Below, in pieces: positions 17,774-26,634 of a stretch of DNA of 64,000 nucleotides. The notes under the pieces were generated by a model. It did no database searches and had not been told where the DNA came from. It was given only the letters and a program-made list of their open reading frames with translations. Within the stretch, counting starts at the first letter, position 1. Every line of letters starts with the position of its first letter. The position numbers and the translations under genes were made by a program. The DNA lies in the NCBI GenBank assembly GCA_009781695.1, contig WQVH01000005.1, positions 1 through 64,000 on the forward strand, written 5' to 3'. This stretch comes from Oscillospiraceae bacterium (lineage in GTDB: Bacteria > Bacillota > Clostridia > Oscillospirales > Oscillospiraceae).

Positions 17774-19711
17774 CTACCCAAACAACAGTGCACTCAATAG
17801 CTCTGAAAATTCATTCGGGTCTTCGAGCGGGACACCTGCGGTGAGTAATGCCTGCCCATAAAGCACTTTGGCATATTTTGCTGCCTTATCCTTGTCACTG
17901 GAAAAAGCCTCCTTGAGCGCCTTAAACGAAGTATGTTCAGCATTGAGTTCCAATACCCTTTGCGCCTTCATCATATCTTCGGGCATACCATCTGCCATGC
18001 GTCCTTGCATCGACTTAAAATACTTTTCCATCTCAAGGCTGATTTCGCCCTGTGCAGCCAGACAACAAGGATGGCTTTTGAGCTTCGGAGACAGCTTCGC
18101 CGCTGCAATTTTGCCATCGAGTGAGTCCTTAACAAAGTCCAGGAGTTCTTTGTTGTCAGTCTCTTGCTGTTCTAATTCTTTCTTATCTTCTTCACTATCT
18201 ATACCAAGGTCTTCATCATTTATGGAGCGGAACTCTTTTTCCTCAAAGTTTCTCAGTGTGCGGATAACGAATTCATCAATTTCCTCGGTAAGATAAAGAA
18301 TCTCATACCCCTTATCACGTACCTGCTCGGCCTGCGGAAGCTTGTCAAGCAGTGCCACGCTTTCACCTGCGGCATAGTAAATATATTTTTGCTCTTCGGG
18401 CATATTCTTAACATATTCGGTGAGTGTGATGAGCTTTTGAGCTTTGGAAGAATAGAACATCAAAAGGTCGGAAAGCATGTCCTTGTTTGCGCCAAATCCA
18501 TTGGTAATGCCATATTTAAGCTGGATGCCGAAGACTTTATAAAATGTTTCATATTTTTCTAAATTTTCGTCCAAGAGCTTTTTGAGTTCAGCTTTGATTT
18601 TCTTCTCAATATTGGTGGCAATCACTTTGAGCTGACGATCATGTTGCAGCATCTCACGAGAAATATTGAGTGAAAAATCAGGAGATTCGACAATGCCTCG
18701 CACAAAGCGGAAATGTTCGGGGAGCAAGTCGGCGCAATGATCCATAATCATGATGCCGGCTGAGTATAGTTGCAGTCCGACTTTATATTCACGCGTGAAA
18801 TAATCATATGATGCCACTGCGGGTATGAACAATAGTGCTTTGTAACTGACAAGCCCTTCTGCCGAAATGCGGACAACCGCAGTCGGGTCTGTATGGTCGA
18901 AGAATTTCTCTTTATAAAATTCGGCACAGTCCTCATCGGTAACCTCGCTCTTTGGGCGTTGCCAAATGGGGATACGGCTGTTGATGACTTCGATTTCGGT
19001 ATAATCTTCCCATGTTTTCTTCTTATTGCCGTCTGTGTCTACCTCATCGGTTTCGACCTGTCGGCTCTTGGTCACATCCATATAGATCGGCCAGCGTACA
19101 TAGTCAGAATATTTTTTGACTAAATTATGGAGGGTGTGCTCTTCTAAATATTCGCTATAATTCTCATCATCGCTATCAGGTTTAAGCTCAATAACGATAT
19201 CCGTACCGCAACCTTCTTTCGAGCGTGGATATTCTTCAATAGAATATCCTTCCGAGCCTTCGGATATCCATCTATAGGCGATGTCCTCGCCATACGCCCT
19301 AGAGGTGACAGTGACACGAGAGGCGACCATGAACGCAGAATAAAAACCCACGCCGAACTGCCCGATGATATCGATATCTTCGGGTTTGTCTTGCATGTCT
19401 TTTTTGAATTGGAGCGAGCCGCTTTTGGCAATGACACCGAGATTTGCTTCCAGTTCCTTTAGGGTCATACCTACGCCATTGTCGATAATGGTGAGTGTGC
19501 GCTTTTCTTTATCGGCCTCTATGGTGATTTTAAAATCATCTCTGGTCAGCCCGACCTTATCATCTGTTAAAGAGATGTAGCAGAGCTTGTCTATCGCATC
19601 AGAGGCGTTTGATATGAGCTCTCGTAAAAAAATCTCCTTATGGGTGTAGATAGAGTTGACCATCAGGTCGAGCAGTCTTTTTGATTCTGATTTGAATTGT
19701 TTTTTTGCCAT
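17774..19711 (-). CDS. htpG: Molecular chaperone HtpG (Hsp90)
   Basis: 645 residues, full length. The GHKL ATPase domain shows ELISNASDAIDKLCY, the DNGVGMT loop and GQFGVGFYSAFMVA. The middle domain contains SPDFSLNISREMLQHDRQLK with the conserved arginine. The C-terminal dimerisation domain ends without the eukaryotic MEEVD tail. It is an ATP-dependent cytoplasmic chaperone. AGGAGG precedes the ATG, 38 bases after the mreB-like gene on the same strand, so it is probably transcribed with it. No CIRCE lies upstream, so it is not under the same HrcA operator as dnaK and groEL. Confidence 0.97.
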   Translation of the reverse strand: MAKKQFKSESKRLLDLMVNSIYTHKEIFLRELISNASDAIDKLCYISLTDDKVGLTRDDFKITIEADKEKRTLTIIDNGVGMTLKELEANLGVIAKSGSLQFKKDMQDKPEDIDIIGQFGVGFYSAFMVASRVTVTSRAYGEDIAYRWISEGSEGYSIEEYPRSKEGCGTDIVIELKPDSDDENYSEYLEEHTLHNLVKKYSDYVRWPIYMDVTKSRQVETDEVDTDGNKKKTWEDYTEIEVINSRIPIWQRPKSEVTDEDCAEFYKEKFFDHTDPTAVVRISAEGLVSYKALLFIPAVASYDYFTREYKVGLQLYSAGIMIMDHCADLLPEHFRFVRGIVESPDFSLNISREMLQHDRQLKVIATNIEKKIKAELKKLLDENLEKYETFYKVFGIQLKYGITNGFGANKDMLSDLLMFYSSKAQKLITLTEYVKNMPEEQKYIYYAAGESVALLDKLPQAEQVRDKGYEILYLTEEIDEFVIRTLRNFEEKEFRSINDEDLGIDSEEDKKELEQQETDNKELLDFVKDSLDGKIAAAKLSPKLKSHPCCLAAQGEISLEMEKYFKSMQGRMADGMPEDMMKAQRVLELNAEHTSFKALKEAFSSDKDKAAKYAKVLYGQALLTAGVPLEDPNEFSELLSALLFG

Positions 19712-19749
19712 TGTAAAAAATATTCCTCCTTATATGTTATATATGCAGC

Positions 19750-20781
19750 TTATATATGCATCTGTCGTTTTCGTGCAAGATTTATAGTACCTTCGGTCAT
19801 GTCTCCGACCAAGTTGAGCGCCTTGCCAAGCCCATTGGCGACACAGAGGTCAGCATCATCGGCGATATGCGTGGTGATATTCGTCCTGCTTTGGATCAGC
19901 TTATCAAAGCCCCAAAGCAGACAGTTTCCGCCGGTGAGCACAATGCCGGTCTGTGAAATATCTGCGACCAGTTCGGGGGAAGTGCTCTCCAGCACATTAT
20001 GAATGGCCTCAATGATGCGTTCGGTGATATCTTCAAATGCTTCGAGCATATCAGTTGTGCTGACCGCTACCACTCGGGGCAAACCGGTGTGCAGACAACG
20101 GCCTTTTACTTCGACCGCCATGGATTCAGGCCTTGGAAAAACGCAACCGATTCCTTTTTTTAGTTCCTCTGCGGTGGTTTCACCGATGAGTACATTGTGC
20201 TTGCGTCTGATGTATTTGACCAACGCATCATCAAAAGCCTCACCCCCGGCTTTGAGTGAAACAGATTGAACTACGCCGTTGAGGGACAAAACGGCCACAT
20301 CTGTAGTGCCTCCACCGATATCAATGACCATATGACCGCCGGGTGTGGTGAGGTCAAGTCCTGCGCCGATTGCAGCGGCAAGCGGTGCTTCCATGAGATA
20401 TACCTTTCGCGCACCTGCGGCAACGCCTGCGTCAATGACTGCACGCTCTTCAACCTCGGTGATGCCGGAAGGTACAGAGATGATTATTCTGGGTTTTAAC
20501 AGTGAAAACGATAATGCTTTACGAACAAATTCTTTGAGCATACGTTCTGTCATATCATAGTCAGAAATTGCTCCGTTATTCATCGGACGTATAGCGACAA
20601 TATTACCCGGAGTTCTGCCGAGCATACGCTGTGCGGCCATGCCTACATTCAATAAGCGTCCGGTGTTTCTATCAATAGCGACTACTGCGGGTTCACGCAA
20701 GATAACGCCTTTACCTCTTGTTGCGACCAGTACAGATGTAGTACCTAAGTCAATGCCAATATCTTTGCCGACTAAAATCAT
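19750..20781 (-). CDS. mreB: Rod-shape-determining actin homologue MreB/Mbl
   Basis: 343 residues. Actin-fold ATPase motifs are in place: [13 protein letters not shown] (phosphate 1), MVIDIGGGTTDVAVLSL (phosphate 2) and GIVLTGGNCLLWGFD (adenosine), plus the family block RPMNNGAISDYDMTERML. MreB forms membrane-bound filaments that guide side-wall synthesis. No mreC or mreD follow; instead the neighbours are comF and htpG, so this may be an MreB paralogue such as Mbl rather than the mreBCD copy. It lies four bases after the comF stop. Confidence 0.9.
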   Translation of the reverse strand: MILVGKDIGIDLGTTSVLVATRGKGVILREPAVVAIDRNTGRLLNVGMAAQRMLGRTPGNIVAIRPMNNGAISDYDMTERMLKEFVRKALSFSLLKPRIIISVPSGITEVEERAVIDAGVAAGARKVYLMEAPLAAAIGAGLDLTTPGGHMVIDIGGGTTDVAVLSLNGVVQSVSLKAGGEAFDDALVKYIRRKHNVLIGETTAEELKKGIGCVFPRPESMAVEVKGRCLHTGLPRVVAVSTTDMLEAFEDITERIIEAIHNVLESTSPELVADISQTGIVLTGGNCLLWGFDKLIQSRTNITTHIADDADLCVANGLGKALNLVGDMTEGTINLARKRQMHI

Positions 20782-20784
20782 GTA

Positions 20785-21435
20785 TTATTCTCCTCGTGCA
20801 AGTGCTGCGCATGACACTTTTTGTGCTCCGGCGGCACGTAAAATTTTTGCACATTCGTCTAAGGTTGAGCCTGTAGTAACCACATCATCAATAAGTAAGA
20901 TGCGTTTTCCGGCGATCAGTTCCGGATCGGTAGCTTCATAAGCACCTGAAATGTTTGCACTCCGATTGTCTTTGCCCACCAATTCGGCTTGAGCCTGAAC
21001 GTCGTGCGGTTTTTTGAGTGTTTCAACGGCGACATCATCAAGTTCAAGTGCGGTGGCCAGTGCGAGCAGCATGGCCTGATCGTATCCGCGGCTGCGCTGA
21101 CGTTTGCTGCTGAGCGGCACCCACGAAATCAGATCATAATCAACATCGGGACACTGCGTTATACACTTCGCCAGAAGTTTACCATAGGTTTCGGCATATG
21201 CGGAAGCGCTGTTAAACTTGAAGCGTAAAATGGATTTGCGCACGACACCATTGTAATGGAGCGGCGAAACACAATAATCGTAATAAGTACCCTCTTGTGT
21301 ACCGAAATTGTCGGTAAAAGGTAGCGACTGTGTGCATTTGATGCACCAGCCCTCATCGTCTTTGCTCAGTATACTTCTGCAAAATACGCATTTTGGCGGA
21401 AACAGAAGATCCAGTAATGAAGTAAGAAAACCCAT
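20785..21435 (-). CDS. comF: ComF-family amidophosphoribosyltransferase-like protein
   Basis: 216 residues. The N-terminal zinc finger is CVFCRSILSKDDEGWCIKC. The phosphoribosyltransferase domain has VPLSSKRQRSRGYDQA and the PRPP-binding loop ILLIDDVVTTGSTLDECA. In naturally transformable bacteria ComFC works with the ComFA translocase in DNA uptake; elsewhere the role is unclear. The ATG at 21435 follows GGGAGG by six bases. An in-frame ATG 22 codons upstream lacks a comparable site. The stop codon is four bases from mreB. Confidence 0.9.
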   Translation of the reverse strand: MGFLTSLLDLLFPPKCVFCRSILSKDDEGWCIKCTQSLPFTDNFGTQEGTYYDYCVSPLHYNGVVRKSILRFKFNSASAYAETYGKLLAKCITQCPDVDYDLISWVPLSSKRQRSRGYDQAMLLALATALELDDVAVETLKKPHDVQAQAELVGKDNRSANISGAYEATDPELIAGKRILLIDDVVTTGSTLDECAKILRAAGAQKVSCAALARGE

Positions 21436-21535
21436 GTGAAGCCTCCCATCAGTGTCACGGTGTGCAAAGGTCAATCCATTGTGCGCTTTGGGACTGATCA
21501 TCGCACTGTAACTTAATCATTGAGCCTTTTGGCTC

Positions 21536-23830
21536 TTATTGCTCTGATTTCATTTCTGCATTTTGTACGGCCAGCCTTGCCCTAAGTCCGCTATACCGTC
21601 TCATTCTTCTGTCATTATGTACCATCTGCGCCATGACCTCAGGAGTGCCGACAATGACGAGTAAATGTTTTGCTCGGGTCATTGCTGTGTAGAGCACCCC
21701 GCGTGTAAGCAGCGGTGGCGCAGCTGAAGTCATCGCAAGAATCACGGCGTGATACTCACTGCCCTGTGACTTATGCACAGTCATAGCAAATGCGGGTTCA
21801 AGTTCGGGAAGCTGCTCAAATAAATAGGTCACAAGCTTGTCATCAAAATCGACAGTGAGTGTTTCGCTTTCTATGTCAATGTCTCTGATGATACCTACAT
21901 CGCCATTAAAAACTCCGACACCCTCAACAAGTCCATCATGAGTTTTCCATATTATATCATAATTGTTTCTAATTTGCATTACTTTATCGCCCACACGAAA
22001 TACAAACTCACCGAGCTGCTTTTCTTTCTTGAGCGGACTGCGGGGATTCACGGCTTCACGGAGTCGTTCATTTAACATTACAGTACCAGATGCTCGCTTT
22101 CGGGTCGGTGAAAGTACCTGAATGAGGGATGGGTCGATGCCCATATTTTTGGGTAGCCGCTCACCATATAGTTCTGCCACGGTTTCGGCCAACTTTTCAT
22201 CCGAACCACGCCGCATGAAAAATAAGTCCGGAAATTTTTCAGATAAATCAGGCATTGTGCCGCTGATGACACTGTGCGCTGTGCACACAATACCGCTATC
22301 GGCAGCTTGTCTGAAAATTTCGGATAGAGAGACGATAGGTACGACTGCGCTGCGCAAAATATCGGCGAAAACATTTCCCGGCCCCACAGCCGGTAATTGA
22401 TTGGCATCGCCGACCATGACCAACCGACTGCCGGGTTTCATGGCGGCCAAAAGTGAGCGCATAAGCAATATATCAAGCATTGATGATTCATCAACGATAA
22501 TGACATCGGCACTCAGAGGATTGGCCTCATCGTGTTCAAATACCAGTGCACCGTCGTCACCGGGTGTTGTGCCTAAAAGCCGATGGATTGTAGCGGCCTC
22601 GCACAGGCAAGATTCAGCTAAGCGCTTTGCGGCACGGCCTGTCGGAGCACACAGCAATGTCTTAAGACCCTGTGCCTCATATACCCTCAAAATACCCCGC
22701 ACGGTAGTTGTTTTGCCTGTGCCGGGGCCGCCGGTGAGCGCCATGATGCCGCTTTGGGCGGCAATTTCCAGTGCGGTAAGTTGCTTTTGGGCAAACTGAA
22801 TGCCATCGTTGTGCTCAATGTCATCAATAATATCGGACAAGGCTGGAAGTGCATGTGTAATTGGGTCATATTCTGAGCTTTGGGTTGTTTTGTTTTTGAG
22901 ATGAGGTATGAAGCGTTTAGGTGTATTGCCCATGGCAACCATATCCAGGATTCTATCTGCGATATAAGCTTCCGCTTCGAACATGTGCCGCAGATAACAA
23001 GCCTCCACCCCTGCAATCTGCTCAATCACGATATCGCCGCACTCACAAAGGGCATCTAATGCATCGCATATGGCCTCATAACCTGCGCCGATGAGTTCAT
23101 CCGTGGCAGCCGACAGCTTATCTTTTGGAATGAAAGTATGGCCGTTGCTCAGATTATGCATCAGTTCAAAAATAACGGCAGCGGAAACACGTTCGGAACA
23201 GTCGCTTTCAAAACCTAAATCCAGTGCAATGGCATCAGCCTCGGAAAAATCAGCACCATAAAAATCGGATGCAATGATATAAGGATTACTCATTACCGCA
23301 TCAATTGCCTCATCGCCGTAGTCTTTGTATACACGTGTGGCAATTACCGGTTTTATGGAATATTTACCCAAAAAGTCAATAAGCCTGCGCAGTCCGGCTT
23401 GCCTACGATAACCTTCACCGATCTTTATGGCACTGCGCAGTGAAATGCCTTTGATTTTAGAGAGCTTTTCCGGTTCGTTTTCGATAACAACAAGTGCTTC
23501 GCTGCCGAATTTCTCTACGATATCACGCGCTTTGGAAGGGCCGATATTTTTTATGGCACCGGAAGCAAGATAGGCGTAAATTTCATCCGCACTGCTCGGT
23601 AATTGCATCTCAAAAGCGTCAATTTTAAACTGTTCGCCATATTGCTGATGGGTTGTCCAAGAACCGTGCAGCACAACCCGTTCGCCGGGAGAAATTCCCG
23701 GAATATTTCCTGCCGCAGTGATCGGGCCATCAAAAGTATCCAGGCGCAAAACGCAGTAGCCATTTTCGGGATTAGAAAAAACAATGGAGTTGACTACGCC
23801 CTCAATCATATTTTCATCTAACTCATCCAA
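21536..23830 (-). CDS. recD2: ATP-dependent RecD2 DNA helicase
   Basis: 764 residues. The RecD2-specific N-terminal extension holds an OB-like start (VNSIVFSNPENGYCVLRL) and helix-hairpin-helix segments (IGPSKARDIVEKFG, LSKIKGISLRSAIKIG). The SF1B helicase core has Walker A TGGPGTGKTTTVRGIL near residue 365, Walker B VIIVDESSMLD, motif III VGDANQLPAVGPGNVF and the late motif AMTVHKSQGSEY. It is a 5'-3' helicase working in repair without RecBC. The start appears to be TTG at 23830 with GAGGT upstream. The dtd gene ends its coding 17 bases upstream. Confidence 0.94.
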   Translation of the reverse strand: MDELDENMIEGVVNSIVFSNPENGYCVLRLDTFDGPITAAGNIPGISPGERVVLHGSWTTHQQYGEQFKIDAFEMQLPSSADEIYAYLASGAIKNIGPSKARDIVEKFGSEALVVIENEPEKLSKIKGISLRSAIKIGEGYRRQAGLRRLIDFLGKYSIKPVIATRVYKDYGDEAIDAVMSNPYIIASDFYGADFSEADAIALDLGFESDCSERVSAAVIFELMHNLSNGHTFIPKDKLSAATDELIGAGYEAICDALDALCECGDIVIEQIAGVEACYLRHMFEAEAYIADRILDMVAMGNTPKRFIPHLKNKTTQSSEYDPITHALPALSDIIDDIEHNDGIQFAQKQLTALEIAAQSGIMALTGGPGTGKTTTVRGILRVYEAQGLKTLLCAPTGRAAKRLAESCLCEAATIHRLLGTTPGDDGALVFEHDEANPLSADVIIVDESSMLDILLMRSLLAAMKPGSRLVMVGDANQLPAVGPGNVFADILRSAVVPIVSLSEIFRQAADSGIVCTAHSVISGTMPDLSEKFPDLFFMRRGSDEKLAETVAELYGERLPKNMGIDPSLIQVLSPTRKRASGTVMLNERLREAVNPRSPLKKEKQLGEFVFRVGDKVMQIRNNYDIIWKTHDGLVEGVGVFNGDVGIIRDIDIESETLTVDFDDKLVTYLFEQLPELEPAFAMTVHKSQGSEYHAVILAMTSAAPPLLTRGVLYTAMTRAKHLLVIVGTPEVMAQMVHNDRRMRRYSGLRARLAVQNAEMKSEQ

Positions 23831-23847
23831 TGTGTTTTGACCTCGCT

Positions 23848-24291
23848 TTAAAGTGAATCTGTGTCAAATAAAATCGTCACCGGGCCATCATTTACTGATG
23901 CCACATTCATCATTGCCCCAAACTCGCCGGTCTCGACCCTATGCCCCGCATTTTTGCATTCTTGAATGAAAAGCTCATAAAGTCCAATCGCCGTATCCGG
24001 GCGTGCAGCCTCGGTGAATCCCGGACGGCGGCTCTTTAGATCGGCATATAAAGTAAACTGTGAAATGACCAAAATACTGCCACCGGCAGCACTCAAGTCA
24101 AGATTCATTTTGTCGTTTTCATCGCTAAATACTCTCAGATTACAGACCTTAGCGGCAAGTTTCATCGCCTCTTTTTCTGTGTCGCCGGTTCTGATACCAA
24201 GCAAAACCAAAAAGCCCTTATCAATCTTGCCGGTAACAAGTCCATCTATCTCAACCGATGCAGACGACACCCGCGTAACAACAGCACGCAC
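23848..24291 (-). CDS. dtd: D-aminoacyl-tRNA deacylase
   Basis: 147 residues from the GTG at 24291, matching the usual length of about 148. It begins VRAVVTRVSSASVEIDG and carries the two active-site motifs: ISQFTLYAD, with the conserved Ser-Gln, and NDGPVTILFDT. The enzyme removes D-amino acids mischarged on tRNAs. A longer reading from ATG 24321 would add ten residues absent from the family. AGGAG lies upstream of the GTG, about 11 bases away. Confidence 0.95.
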   Translation of the reverse strand: MRAVVTRVSSASVEIDGLVTGKIDKGFLVLLGIRTGDTEKEAMKLAAKVCNLRVFSDENDKMNLDLSAAGGSILVISQFTLYADLKSRRPGFTEAARPDTAIGLYELFIQECKNAGHRVETGEFGAMMNVASVNDGPVTILFDTDSL

Positions 24292-24342
24292 GATTACAAC
24301 AACTCCTTTGTATAATGACATTTTTTGTCATAGTTTGCACCA

Positions 24343-26529
24343 CTACCCATCTGCTCTGCGTACATCCATAACCCCCGGCACAGACATTATCTTAGCCATG
24401 GCGAGCACCAGCTCATCCCTATCTTTGACCCCGACATCAATCGTGACAAAAACCTTGCCATCGCCGATATCTCTGGTGTTAAACGAAGAAATTCTCACAT
24501 TGAGCGTATTGAGAACAGACGCAATATCAACGACAATCCCTTTCCGATCACGGATCAAAGCCTGAATCGAAGTCATATAATTATGCTCATCAGTGTTCGC
24601 CCAACCCACACGAATCCAACGCCCGACATCCTCAGAAGACTTGTCATACTTGACATAATTTACACAATCTTGTCTGTGTACAGACACACCAAACCCCTTG
24701 GTGATAAACCCAATGACCGGATCGCCGGGTACAGGAGAACAACACTTGGCAAACTTAACCAAGCAATTATCCAACCCCTCAACGGTAACACCGAGTACAG
24801 GCTTAGACTTGGGCGCTTCCTTCTTTTCAGGGTTTTGCGCAGGTAAAGCCTCTTTCTTTTTGGTTTTTTCCGCTGTTTTGATAAAGTCCTTGACCCGATT
24901 GACGATCTTCTTGGCTGAGACCCCGCCGTAGCCGATGGCCGCATACAAATCATCTAGCGAGTGAAAAGATGTACGCAACAGCAATTTTGTAACAACTTCC
25001 TCACTCAAAGCATCGGTGAGCGAAATATTTTCGTGGCGCAGTTCCGCCTCGAAAGATAATTTGCCATGGATGACATTCTCTTCACGCTTTTCTTTTTTAA
25101 ACCATTGCCGTATTTTGTTTCTGGCCTCGGAACTTCTGATGATGTCTAGCCAATCCCGGCTCGGACCTTTTGCCGCATTGGAGGTATGGATTTTGACTAT
25201 GTCGCCATTTTTGAGTATATGGTTGTATGGGACGATACGCCCATTGACAATAGCGCCTGTCATTCTGTTTCCGACCTCGGAATGGATATTGTAGGCAAAG
25301 TCTATGGGTGTTGAGCCCGCCGGTAAATTGACCACATCGCCGTTGGGTGTAAATACAAACACCTCATCGGCAAACATATCGACCTTTAGGGCATGAAGGA
25401 AATCTTGTGCATCGCTATCCTGCTGAGATTCCAAAAGCCGCCTGACCCAAGCAAATTTTTCTTCATCGGCGACCTTTCCGCCCTTGCCCTCTTTATACTT
25501 CCAGTGTGCGGCGATGCCGTACTCCGCAGTTTGATGCATTTCCCAAGTGCGGATCTGCACCTCAAAAGGCAAGCCTTCGTTACCGATGACAGTTGTGTGC
25601 AGACTCTGATACATATTAGGCTTTGGATTCCCGATGTAATCTTTAAAAGCACCCGGAATCGGGCGGTACATTTCGTGAATATAACCCAGAACATTATAAC
25701 AATCCACAATATCATTGACGATGACACGAAAGGCGTATAAGTCCAAAACTTCGGACAAAACCTTGTTTTCACCGTACATCTTGCGATAAATGCTGTATAG
25801 ATGCTTGATCCGTCCGTTTACGGCGCACTCAATGCCATGCGCACTGAGGCGCTCGGTGATTTTGGTTTGAACACGCTGGAAGAAGCTCTCATCTTCTACA
25901 TGGCGGAGCTTAAGCCCATCGGTGATTTCTTTGCAACCGATAGGATCAAGATACTTGATGGACAAATCCTCAAGCTCCCATTTGACTTTTTGCATTCCGA
26001 GCCGGTGTGCGATGGGGGCATACATCTCCATGGTTTCAAGCGCCTTTTCGCGCTGCTTTTCTGCGGCAACGTATTCCATTGTTCTCATGTTGTGGAGTCT
26101 GTCGGCAATTTTGATGAGAATAACTCTGATATCCTTCGCCATAGCGATGAGCATTTTGCGAAGGTTTTCCATCTGTTCTTCTTCTTTACTGGTATAAGTT
26201 ACACGAGAGAGTTTGGTAACGCCATCAACAATATCGGCCACATCTTGACCGAATTTCTTTTTGATATCCTCAAAAGTGACATCGGTGTCTTCAATGCAGT
26301 CATGCAGCAACGCTGCACAAATAGAATCCTCATCGAGTCCGATTTCTGCGACGATTTCGGCAGCGGCGAGCGGATGTGTGATAAACTCAGTGCCATCCTT
26401 GCGCATTTGTGTGCCGTGTGCATTTCGGGCAAAATCAAAGGTGGCTCGTATGCGGCTCATATCAACGCCGGGGTGGTTTTCCAGTATGATACTTTCCAGA
26501 TGATAATATTGTTCGAGAACAGCATCCAT
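24343..26529 (-). CDS. rel: Bifunctional (p)ppGpp synthetase/hydrolase (Rel)
   Basis: 728 residues, the long RelA/SpoT homologue. The HD hydrolase domain is intact (FITHPLAAAEIVAEIG, AALLHDCIEDT, ADRLHNMRTMEY). The synthetase domain contains YKDYIGNPKPNMYQSLHTTV. These are followed by the TGS domain (FTPNGDVVNLPAGSTPIDFA), a conserved-cysteine region (VKFAKCCSPVPGDPVIGFIT) and a C-terminal ACT domain. It makes and destroys the stringent-response alarmone. Both catalytic halves keep key residues. It is followed by dtd, an order seen in many Firmicutes. The 105-base spacer to recJ shows no clear signal. Confidence 0.97.
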   Translation of the reverse strand: MDAVLEQYYHLESIILENHPGVDMSRIRATFDFARNAHGTQMRKDGTEFITHPLAAAEIVAEIGLDEDSICAALLHDCIEDTDVTFEDIKKKFGQDVADIVDGVTKLSRVTYTSKEEEQMENLRKMLIAMAKDIRVILIKIADRLHNMRTMEYVAAEKQREKALETMEMYAPIAHRLGMQKVKWELEDLSIKYLDPIGCKEITDGLKLRHVEDESFFQRVQTKITERLSAHGIECAVNGRIKHLYSIYRKMYGENKVLSEVLDLYAFRVIVNDIVDCYNVLGYIHEMYRPIPGAFKDYIGNPKPNMYQSLHTTVIGNEGLPFEVQIRTWEMHQTAEYGIAAHWKYKEGKGGKVADEEKFAWVRRLLESQQDSDAQDFLHALKVDMFADEVFVFTPNGDVVNLPAGSTPIDFAYNIHSEVGNRMTGAIVNGRIVPYNHILKNGDIVKIHTSNAAKGPSRDWLDIIRSSEARNKIRQWFKKEKREENVIHGKLSFEAELRHENISLTDALSEEVVTKLLLRTSFHSLDDLYAAIGYGGVSAKKIVNRVKDFIKTAEKTKKKEALPAQNPEKKEAPKSKPVLGVTVEGLDNCLVKFAKCCSPVPGDPVIGFITKGFGVSVHRQDCVNYVKYDKSSEDVGRWIRVGWANTDEHNYMTSIQALIRDRKGIVVDIASVLNTLNVRISSFNTRDIGDGKVFVTIDVGVKDRDELVLAMAKIMSVPGVMDVRRADG

Positions 26530-26634
26530 GCTTGTCGCTGCGGATCGGGCTCAGTGTTATTGTGTGTGTCATTATGCACTAAAAGTGGGCTGAGCTTCGT
26601 CTCGCTCCTCCTTTTACGATTATTCCAAATGGGA